Origin: Arenicola marina
Taxonomy: Eukaryota; Annelida; Polychaeta; Arenicolidae
Direction of reading: 5' to 3'
Assembly (NCBI GenBank): GCA_964019135.1
Contig: OZ025249.1
Coordinates: 30,393,759 to 30,457,758, forward strand
DNA: 64,000 nucleotides
Shown: in pieces, positions 48,901-60,900 of the stretch
Numbering within the stretch: position 1 is the first letter of the stretch
Layout: each line of letters opens with the position of its first letter
The notes under the pieces: model-generated
Told to the model about the DNA's origin: nothing
The model's database searches: none
The model's input: only the letters and a program-made list of their open reading frames with translations
Made by a program: the position numbers and the translations under genes

Positions 48901-51900
48901 GGAGACCAGCGGTCAGTCAGCCCCAGTGTGTGGGGGAGTCCAGCGGTCAGTCAGCCCCAGTGTGTGGGGGACGCCAGCGGTCAGTCAGCCCCAGTGTGTG
49001 GGGGAGACCAGCGGTCAGTCAGGTCCAGTGTGTGGGGGAGACCAGCGGTCAGTCAGGTCCAGTGTGTGGGGGAGACCAGCGATCAGTCGGACCCAGTAAG
49101 TGGTAGACAACGACAGCGGTCAGTCAGCCCCGCGGCAGTCGGAAGACAGAAAGCGAGAGATGGACAGGGAGTCAAAGGGTGAGACCGAGAGCAGAGAGTG
49201 AGGCAGTGATGGCAAGCCACGGAGCGAAACAGTAGTGGCTACGCGAGAGAACGAAAGTGAGCGACAGTAGCGCGAGTTGCAGAGAGGCCAGGAGAGAGTA
49301 AAAAGAGACCAAGCGGGCGCAGTAGCTAGAGGGAGGGAGGGAGGGAGGGCGGTCCGCTGGTGGAGGGTGGCGCACGTCTGGTGAGAGCAGGCAGACCCGC
49401 CGCCACGCCTCCACTCCCCACAGTTACCCTAGAGCTCACCTACAGCCGTCAACGGGATTGGCGGCAGCGGCGGCGGCAGCGGCAGCGGAGGCGGCAGCGA
49501 CAGCGGCGAGATTACCTGACTGCCTACCTGCCTACCGCTTGGCATCACGTCATCGTCGCCCGAGAAGAGGGGCGGGGGGCACACAGACAGACAAGCCGCC
49601 TGTCACTTGTCTCTCACACGTACATAAGTAACACATCGCCGCCTCGTGTGTGACACACCACTCGGAAAGGACGGCGAAACACTGAGCTGCGAGGATCGAG
49701 AACTTGCCAGCTGATATCATATATCGACCTGAAGGTGACCCAGAGACCAGGATCGACACGTACTCCAGGCGGACGGAGGGATCCTGGCGTTGAGGACTAC
49801 CGGCAAGATGACTTCAATAGCGAGGGGCGCCGCCGCTATGAATAGCGCACTGCGGTCAGCGACACCTAGCGCGAGAGAGTGTGGCGGCGGCGGCGGCGGC
49901 GGCGGCGGAAGAAGGGGAGACCCTCTCATGCAGCCGTGTCCTCATCCTAGCGACGATGCGAGGAACACCGCTTTTACCAAGGGCCACGCCAAGGAAAACA
50001 GTCGCACTGATGACGGATCCGGGCTCAAGATCGCGGTTAAACCCGACCGGCAATTAACGTCGAGACATGCGCCGCGAGCGGTAGTGCCCCCTGGCGACGG
50101 CCCGCGCCTTCCGGATACACGAGGCTCCACGTCCAGATCGAGCTATTCCCGGAAAGGGGAAGATCAGGACGCGCATGAAGGTCAGGATTCCACCATTCCG
50201 AAGCCCGAATCGCCTACAAACAGCCAATCAGCACGCTCCAAGAGCTACCCGGCGACGATGTCCGAAGATGACACGGACTGTCGTTTCCAAGGCGACAAGG
50301 ACTGTCGTTCCCAAGGCGACAAGGACTGTCGTTCCCAAGGTGACAAGGAGTGTCGCTCCGAAGGTGACACGGACTGTCGCCCCCCTGAAGACGACCGGCA
50401 GCTGGCTTCCCCGAGGAGCCGAGGTCCCCCGGCCCGGCGGTACGTTCCCTCGGGGGGTCCCGGGGAGCGGGCCGAACCCCCCGACTACCCCAACCTGGAG
50501 CAGGTGTTCACGCACCGTGTACCCGGGCAGCACTACCACCGCTGCGCCTTGCTCAAAGAGAGCATGCCCGCCGACCACCTGGAGTTCGTCATGTCCATGG
50601 AAGTCTACGCCACTGACTGTATCGTCACTGGATACCCCAAGTCAGGTAAATTACATTCGGGGTCGTAGCATTATCGTCAGCTGCTCAGCAGTAATTTTCG
50701 ACAACAAATGACGAGTCACAATGTCGATCTACATCCACAATGAATGACGTGAGTTTCTTAATGTGATTTATACCCTATTGGTTAAGTAGCATTTATATGT
50801 CGGTCAATCGGTGTGCAACAAAGCATGTTCACGACTCGAAGGAGTTATAATAATGTTATTACACGAAAACAACCATGATAGTCACCGTCACCTTCGCATA
50901 ATTGTGGAAAGAGGGTAGCCTAAATGTCCTTTGTTTCTTCCTTGACGACACACCAATACATTCACCTCCACTGACACACAATGGACGCACCATTGATAAC
51001 GCTATCATCTATACCAAGGGGCCGCCTCGATAGCTCAGTCGCTTAGAGCGCTGGCATTCAGCGCTCTAGCCACCTGAAGGTCTCCCGGCACGTGGATTGG
51101 TGGTTCGCCCCCCCCCCCCCCTCCCCCCGCGGTGGTGGCCATGTCTTTGTGGTCGCAGGCTACAGATCCCATGTCTTTCTAGTCAAAGAGTAGGGGGTTA
51201 CCCCTGGGGACATGGCTCGACTCTCCCTGCTTGCTCCCATTGACGCCAAATTACCAAAAGTGGTTAAAGCGCCCTGAATATATACAATCAACCAACCAAC
51301 CAATCATCTATACCACAATGACAATACAACGCCATGCCGGCGACGCCATTCAACCTGTTGAATGTGCAGGTAGTTAAATACAGCGTCAACTTCTAAGGCG
51401 CCGAGAAATCAATAACTATTATGATCAGGTGACCTGCATTATAGCCGCCAGCATGAACAAATAGCATGGATAATGACCCCATTCACGTATTACTCATGAC
51501 AAAACAATCTACGCGACAGCACGCGCCGAAGTGAGTGCTGATAGACTGAAGCACATACTACTTGCCGCGAGGCACGAGGAGATGTTTATAGATCCAGGTT
51601 CGTCAAATAAAAATCGATATGCGGCTGTTAGTCGCGACCAATTAACAATTCGCAGAATCTGCGTGCGGCGGCCCCGTGTGTGGCGGCCCCGTGTGTGGCG
51701 GCCCCGTGGCCCCGTGTGTAGCGGCCCCGTGTGTGGCGGCCCCGTGTGTGGCGGCCCCGTGTGTGGCGGCCCCGTGTGTGGCGGCCCCGTGGCCCCGTGT
51801 GTGGCGGCCCCGTGTGTGGCGGTCCCGTGTGTGGCGGCCCCGTGTGTGGCGGCCCCGTGTGTGGCGGTCCCGTGTGTGGCGGCCCCGTGTGTGGCGGCCC

Positions 51901-54900
51901 CGTGTGTGGCGGCCCCGTGGCCCCGTGTGTGGCGGTCCCGTGTGTGGCGGCCCCGTGTGTGGCGGCCTCGTGGCCCCGTGTGTGGCGGCCCCGTGTGTGG
52001 CGGTCCCGTGTGTGGCGGTCCCGTGTGTGGCGGCCCCGGGTGTGGCGGCCCCGTGGCCCCGTGTGTGGCGGCCCCGTGTGTGGCGGCCCCGTGTGTGGCG
52101 GCCCCGTGTGTGGCGGCCCCGTGTGTGGCGGCCCCGTGTGTGGCGGCCCCGTGTGTGGCGGCACCGTGTGTGGCGGCCCCGTGTGTGGCGGCACCGTGTG
52201 TGGCAGCCCCGTGTGTGGCGGCCCCGTGTGTGGCCGCCCCGCGGCCCCGTGTGTGGCGGTCCCGTGGCCCCCGTGTGTGGCGGTCCCGTGGCCCCGTGTG
52301 TGGCCGCCCCGTTGCCCCGTGTGTGACGGCCCCGTGTGTGGCGGCCCCATGTGTGGCGGCCCCGTGGCCCCGTGTGTGGCGGCCCCGTGGCCCCGTGTGT
52401 GGCGGCCCTGTGGCCCCGTGTGTGGCGGCCCCGTGTGTGGGGCCCCGTGTGTGGCGGCCCAATGTGTGGCGGCCCTGTGTGTGGCGGCCCAATGTGTGGC
52501 GGCCCCGTGGCCCCGTGTGGCGGCCCCGCGTGTGACAATATCCAGCCACTGACGGATGGGGACAGACCACGTGCGGTAGTATCCAGCCACTGACGGATGG
52601 GGACAGATAGACCACGTGCGGAAGCATCCAGCCACTGACGGATGGGGACAGACCACGTGCGGCAGTATCCAGCCACTGACGGCTGGGGACAGATAGACCA
52701 CGTGCGGCAGTATCCAGCCACTTTATCCAGTTATGCTTATTTTAAACCCAAAAATTAGTTCCATCTCTGAAAAGCGAATATAGGTCTCTGGTGATTTGAC
52801 ATACACATATTGATCTCAAATTGACTTGGAGTGACTCTTCGTTTAACATTACCTTTCCTCAAATAAAAAGAATACTTAATAACATCGACCGGGAGCGTGG
52901 ATCAATATTTTCAACAAACCAATTATTATTATTTATACAGGAGTAGAAATAGGAGGATTGGGGAAGTGAGTTTCGCCGCGTGCTGTACAGCCAGGTGGAC
53001 AGGCGGATTTCGAGAATGCGGAGCTTAGTCGACTAAAGTTACCATGTAAATGATGGGCCATTTTAGCCGACTAAGCCCCGTAGATGGCTAAACTATGTCC
53101 ATGAAATAGGCAGGACGCTTATTATAGTGGAGGGCGAGAGTTTTCAATATGAATAGAAGCACGGTGAATCGGGTTTCCTTTCCATGGCTTGTTAGCGACG
53201 CTGGAAGTGAGAGGCGAGGCCGGAAGTCTGGGCAAGAGGCCCAGTTGTGATCGGGTCTCAAGGTCTGGGCAATGGAGATTTTAATAGCTGTGCCCACAGT
53301 GGCAGCGGGGTTGATATGTAAAGTTCCCGTTAATACTAGAAATAATCCGACGTTACTAAACAATATGTTAAGCATCTTTGGCAACATAGGTGTCAAACCA
53401 GCTCGAGGGGAGTAGGAGTTCGACTCCAAGGTGAAACAATAACTATTGGAAAAATAATAGCCTCCAGGTGAATAACAGGAATGTCGCAGGAAAATTAAAA
53501 TAAATGGAAAAAAAATAAGCCCTGTATATCATTTTCAGTTAGACGCATTGCGTATGAAAACTATTGTTGCTATCGAAGACGGTCTAGGCATATATAAACA
53601 GATAAACTTAATAAACACCACTGCGTGTTGCATGACTAATGTTTGCTTCCACGTGACCTTTCCTTTAATTAAATTCTATTAAATATAATAATTGCCTCGC
53701 TCGTCATTTGTAAGCGTCACCCACTTCTCCGATGAGTCGATAATTTCGACGGTCCCGCGCAATATCAGAATAGATATGGTGATGTACATTGGCAATATAG
53801 CACCACTACTGTCTTTGGTAACATCTGTCAGAGAACGCTCTCTGCCCTTGAAATGGCGCCGCCATCTGGCACGACAGTCAGCCCACCCCTTCACCCTGGC
53901 CTTCCCACTCTCACCTTCCTCACCTATTAGTATTGCAATTTCTCGCAAGCCACCACTCTTCTTTTCTTTTTTTTTTGCATCCTCTATAAACACGTACTTG
54001 TTCACCCTGCCACATGCACGATTTGCTTGGGTCCACAATGAAGATGTAATGATAGACGCGTATAGAGCGTGTAAATTTTTTTGGAACAAAAAAGGGGGCT
54101 AAAAAAATTCCTCCTCTCCCCCCTAAGCCGCCCCCCAAAATAGACTAAAGTACAAATTGGCTCGCGCTGCGCACACATATGTGGGCCAGCAAACTCTGTT
54201 TCTACTTTGTTGTAATGGTAGACACGTGGTGATGTTACCTCTGAGCGTCGGCTTGTCACACTAACCCTCTTTCAGCAGGGGGAACAAACATGGAGATGAC
54301 GCACGTGAGAGGTCACGTAATAATGGGTCAAGGTCAACAGCTGCAGGGGGTAGGAGTTCCCTTTTTGTTTCGTTTTTTTCTTTAGCAGAAAAAGTCACAT
54401 ATGGCCGCCTTTCGACAGATGTGTGGGACTGAATTAATTCTTCAATAGCTACCAGTGATATTCATGTCTTTCATGTCCGTTACGGGCCCGCTGAGGCTTG
54501 GTAGTGCATGGCGCTGGAAACACAATTACCAAGCTGTATTTGGTCCTGGACGCTTCCACTGACTTAAGAGCCTAATATCTCCTCTTTTTTTTTATCAAAA
54601 TGCTCCGAAATTTTGGAGATAAGCGCCCATGTTCCGCACAGTGAACCAGTAAGAGAAAAACATGCCCACAATGTTTGTTTTTTATTTTCTACGTAATTAT
54701 TCAACCATAATTTACGTGATACTTTTGAAATGTAATTAAGGAAGACATTTGAAGAAAACCATACCAGTGACCGTGCCTTCACACTTGTCTGTCGTGCAAG
54801 ACTGGCGCAACAGGGTATGGAGAGTCCTATAATACCAATATTGATGCCGTGCCTTCACACTTATTTGTCGTGCAAGACAGTGGCGCAGACCGGGTATGGA

Positions 54901-57900
54901 GAATCCTATAATACCAACATTGATGCCGTGCCTTCACACTTATCTGTTGTGCAAGACTGGCGCAGACAGGGTAGGGAACATCCTATAATACCAACATTGG
55001 CTCCTCAAATCAGTAAACGTTACCCCTGTATGTTTTGTAGTAATGTTTATGTCCGTGTATACGTCGGCGAAAGGCATCCCGGGCGGTATTCATAATCTAC
55101 AAATAGCTTTCGCAAAAGTGTGGCGGCCCCGTGTGTGGCGGCCCCGTGGCCCCGTGTGTGGCGGTCCCGTGCCGATTATCGGATTCAAAGGACATGTATA
55201 TATCTATAAAAGTATTCACCCAACATGTAGATTTGCTGAATTTAGTTCTAAAATTATATTTAGTGCGATTTATTGATGATGAGCACCACAACAACGAGCT
55301 GGCGAGGCCACGACAAAGTGTACTTTTCATTGACCATGGTCGTAGTTTTTTGTCAATGATTTTGCATACCCAAAACCATTTCCAACACCATGGTGAACCC
55401 ATTTTAGACTAACGGCATGATACAAACCTGCATCAAGTATCAACGCCATATATACACGGCCTCTACCTCTTCTATTTAAGGGGAAAAAACCGTCGTGGTT
55501 ACTTCAAAGCGTCTACTTGAGGCTGGTGTACTTGGTCAAAAAGCCGCGTGTTATGCAAAGTACAGATTGCATGCTGGGCATAAGTTTGACTCACGCACTT
55601 GATTTTAAGCCCTATGCTTTTAACTCCCACATATAGGAAAAGGCCCATAAAGCCACCAATAACTTTTGATGCAGCCGCGGGTGCCTAGAACAATTCAAGC
55701 CCCAAAAAACATTGAGGATTTGAGGAGGTCAGGGCCTGGGCCTTTCCATCTCAGGGCCTCATACTGACCAAACACCCTCCATCTTTCAAACGATAGTCAA
55801 TTTCCTGCCCCGTCCCCCCTGGCAGACTTGTATTGGCTATACATGTACATGTCACCACGTGATCATTGTTTAATACCACGTGGTCACTGTTTAATACAGG
55901 TTACTATGTGATCATTGTTTACTACAGGTTACTAAGTGATCATTGTTTAATACAGGTTACTAAGTGATCATTGTTTAATACAGGTTACTAAGTGATCATT
56001 GTTTACTACAGGGCACCCCGTTAGCATTGTTTAATAAAGGTCACCCCGTTATCATTGTTTACTACAGGTCACCCCGTTATCATTTGTTTAATACAGGTCA
56101 CCCCGTTATCATTGTTTAATACAGGTCAACTCGTTATCATTGTTTACTACAGGTCGCCCCGTTATCATTGTTTAATACAGGTCACCCCGTTATCATTGTT
56201 TAATACAGGTCACCCCGTTATCATTGTTTAATACAGGTCACCCCGTTATCATCGTTTAATACAGGTCACCCCGTTATCATTGTTTACTACAGGTCACCCC
56301 GTTATCATTGTTTAATAAAGGTCACCCTGTTATCATTGTTTAATACAGGTCACCCCGTTATCATTGTTTAATACAGGTCACCCCGTTATCATTGTTTCAT
56401 ACAGGTCACCCCGTTATCATTGTTTAATACAGGTCACCCCGTTATTATTGTTTAATACAGGTCATCCGTTATTATTGTTTAATACAGGTCATCCGTTATC
56501 ATTGTTTAATACAGGTCACCCCATTATCATTGTTTAATAAAGGTCACCCGTTATCATTGTTTAATACAGGTCACCCGTGATCATTGTTTAATACAGGTCA
56601 CCCGTTATCATTGTTTAATACAGGTCACCCCGTTATCATTGTTTAATACAGGTCACCCGTTATCATTGTTTAATACAGGTCACCCCGTTATCATTGTTTA
56701 ATACAGGTCACCCCGTTATCATTGTTTAATACAGGTCACCCCGTTATCATTGTTTAATACAGGTCACCCCGTTATCATTGTTTAATACAGGTCACCCGTT
56801 ATCATTGTTTAATACAGGTCACCCGTTATCAATGTTTAATACATGTCACCCGTTATCATTGTTTAATACAGGTCACCACATGGCATTGTTTACTATTGAG
56901 CAACAAATGGCCTTGTTTGCACATGGTCATTGTTTACCGTATGGCACCACATGGTCATTGTCTGCTACATAGGTCACCTCATGGTCATTGTTTTCTAATG
57001 GTCACCACGTGGTCATTGTTTACTATTGGTCACCACGTGGTCATTGTTTACTATTGATCACCACGTGGTCGTTTGGTGACACAAACGGTTGCTAGCGCCC
57101 TCCAGCCATCCAGCCAGCTCTAATGATGTAAGCCATAACAAGTAACTACCCACTTAGGGATGGCGTATCTCCAACTGATCCACGTTAAAACACTTTTGTA
57201 TTGCTTCCCCATACAGGAACCACGTGGCTAGAGGAGATCGTCTGTCTGATCTACAGTGGCGGGGACCGCTCGGCGGTGAGCACGGAACCCATCTACCGGC
57301 GCGTGCCCCTCATAGAGGACACCCGCACCTACCCGCTGCTGGGCACCACCTCGCCCCGACTGTACAAGTCGCACGAGCGCTTCCACAACCTGCCCACCGC
57401 CGCGGAGAGCGCCCGCCCACACGTCGTCCACATCCTCCGCAACCCCAAGGACGTAGCCGTATCCTACTTCAACTTCTACCGCTGTCTCTCCGAACTGGGT
57501 AACTACAAGGGGGACTGGCCCGAGTTCCTGGCCATGTTCAAAGCGGGCTTCGTCGTCAGCGGCAGCTGGTTCGAGCACATCCGCCACTGGTGGGTGCACG
57601 CCAAGGGTCGGGATAACGTCCACTTCGTGCGGTACGAGGACCTGAAGGAGGACCCGGCCGCCACCATCGCCGCCATGGCCACCGCCCTTGGCCGCCCGCT
57701 GGCGCCCGACGTCCTCCAGTCCATCGTTCACCACACGTCGTTCGAGGCGATGAAAGTCAACCCGATGACCAACTTCAGCAACGCGCCCAACATCGACCAG
57801 GAAGTGTCGCCCTTCCTCCGTCGCGGCCAGGTCGGCGACTGGCAGAACTACTTCACCCGCGCCCAGTCCGAGGAGTTCGACCAGCTCTGTGAGGACTGGT

Positions 57901-60900
57901 TCGGCGATCTGCCGGACCTCAGCTTCCAATACTTGCCCAAACAATCATAATGCACCCGTGCATTCATATTATACCCACCCCCCCCCCGTTCACAGAATCA
58001 TAATGTACCTGTGCAGTCATAATATATCACTTCTCCTTTCCACAGAATGAGAATGCCCCCTCCCCCCGCCGCGTCCTACCCCTGTAAGTCATTCAAGCGT
58101 TCAACATTTATTGGATTATTAGTATAATAAAATATAAAGGTTCAACGACGCATAGCGATTAATAGTAGATATTCGCCCATGTGAACGTTACTTAATTGAA
58201 ATCGGTACTCATGCGCGCGAAATGAAATACTCAGGTAAAGAAATTCAATATGCACAAAAATATTTAGCATGAATTATTTGCCTTTAGTAATTAGAAGACG
58301 CATAGGACCTCGTGGCATACAATTGTTCCATTCATTACATATTCGGAATGTACCGGTGATTTGGTGAATATTCTTGCTGACAGATGTGAGAAAGACTGCA
58401 AAAGTATTAGCTGAAGATAGTTTAGATAAATCTAGAAGGAAAAGTAGTTGATTTGTCCAGACGGGAAGGGATTCAACCAATGAGACATGTTCACGTAGCT
58501 ATAGACTAGGTCGAACATTGTGTCTGTGCTGTGACTTCTGTCACATCTTCAACTGGATGCTCTCACAACAAGGGTAACTCTTGACATAGTCCACATCGAA
58601 GATAAATATGCATCGAGCGGCATGGATGGCACAAACATAAGGGCATCTTAGCACGCCCCAACCCGGTGAATTTTGAGGTGTGTGATTGTAAAAATGTATG
58701 ATATATAAATAAAAACACTGACTAGTTTTATGTTATTTGTTTTCGTACTACGTAGAACGCGACAATGGTACATGGCGCTATGGCACAACACCACAGTAAC
58801 TGGTCAGGTCTGGGGTACAAACCAGGGTCAAAACACCACAGTAACTGGTCAGGTCTGGGGTACAAACCAGGGTCAAAACACCACAGTAACTGGTCAGGTC
58901 TGGGGTGCAAACCAGGGTTAAACACCACAGTAACTGGTCAGGTCTGGGGTACAAACCAGGGTCAAAACACGACAGTAAGAGGTTAGCTCTTGGGTACAAA
59001 CTAGGGTCAAAACACCTTATTAAGTGGTTAAGTTTGGGGTTCCATCCAGGGCCAAACACGATAGTAAGTGGTTAGGTCTGGGATACAAACCAGGGTCAAA
59101 ACACGACAGTAAGTGGTCAGGTCTGGGGTACAAACCAGGGTCAAAACACCACAGTAACTGGTCAGGTGTGGGGTACAAACCAGGGTCAAAACACGGCAGT
59201 AACTGGTCAGGTCTGGGGTACAAACCAGGGTCAAAACACGGCAGTAAGTGGTTAGGTCTGGGTACAAACCAGGGTCAAAACACGGCAGTAACTGGTCAGG
59301 TCTGGGGTACAAACCAGGGTCAAAACACGACAGTAAGTGGCTAGGTCTGGGGTACAAACCAGGGTCAAAACACGGCAGTAACTGGTCAGGGTCAAAACAC
59401 CACAGTAAGTGGTTAGCTCTTGGGTACAAACTAGGGTCAAAACACCTTATTAGGTGGTTAAGTTTGGGGTTCCATCCAGGGTCAAAACCCGTCAGTAAGT
59501 GGTTAGGTCTGGGATACAAAAAACAGGATCAAGACACCACAGTGAGTGGTTAGGTCTGAGGTACAAACCAGGGTCAAAACACCACAGTACGTGGTTAAGT
59601 CTGGGATACAAACCAGGGTCAAAACACCACAGTAACTGGTTATGTCTGGGGTACAAACCAGGGTCAAAACACGGCAGTAACTGGTCAGGTCTGGGGTACA
59701 AACCAGGGTCAAAACACCACAGTAACTAGTTATGTCTGGGGTACAAACCAGGGTAAAAACACGGCAGTAACTGGTCAGGTCTGGGGTACAAACCAGGGTC
59801 AAAACACGGCAGTAACTGGTCAGGTCTGGGGTACAAACCAGGGTTAAACACCACAGTAAGTGGTTATGTCTGGGGTACAAACCAGGGTCAAACACCACAG
59901 TAAGTGGTTATGTCTGGGGTACAAACTAGGATCAAAACACCACAGTAAGTGGTTAGGTATGGGGTACAAACTAGGGTCAAAACACGGCAGTAAGTGGTTA
60001 GGTCTGGGGTACAAACTAGGGTCAAAACACCACAGTAAGTGGTTAGGTCTGGTGTACAAACCAGGGTCAAAACACCACAGTAAGTGGTTAGGTCTGGTGT
60101 ACAAACCAGGGTCAAAACACCACAGTAACTGGTCAGGTCTGGGGTACAAAACAGGGTCAAAACACCACAGTAACTAGTTATGTCTGGGGTACAAACCAGA
60201 GTCAAAACACGGCAGTAACTGGTCAGGTCGGGGGTACAAACCAGGGTCAAAACACGGCAGTAACTGGTCAGGTCTGGGGTACAAACCAGGGTTAAACACC
60301 AAAGTAAGTGGTTATGTCTGGGGTACAAACCAGGGTCAAAACACCACAGTAAGTGGTTAGGTATGGGGTACAAACTAGGGTCAAAACACGGCAGTAAGTG
60401 GTTAGGTCTGGGGTACAAACTAGGGTCAAAACACCACAGTAAGTGGTTAGGTCTGGTGTACAAACCAGGGTCAAAACACCACAGTAAGTGGTTAGGTCTG
60501 GTGTACAAACCAGGGTCAAAACACCACAGTAACTGGTCAGGTCTGGTGTACAAACCAGAGTCAAAACACAACAGTAAGTGGTTAGGTCTGGGGTACAAAC
60601 CGGGGTCAAAACACCACAGTAAGTGGTTAGGTCAGGGGTACAAACTAGGGTAAAAACACCACAGTTAGTGGTTATGTCTGGGGTATACAGCAGGGTCAAA
60701 ACACCAGAGTAAGTGGTTAGGTCTGGGGTACAAACCAGGATCAAAATACGAGAGTAAAAGGTTAGCTCTGGAGCACAGACAAGGGTCAAAACATCAGAGT
60801 AAGTGGTTAGATCTGGGGTATACACCAGGATCAAAACACGACAGTAACTGGTCAGGTGTGGGGTAAACAAAAACGGAATGCCAACCCTTCAGGGGCCTTC

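Noticed and set aside
51509-52721. Open frames of 334-372 codons in the 15-bp GC-rich array
   Set aside because: Simple-repeat translation on both strands inside the SULT intron; no gene context.
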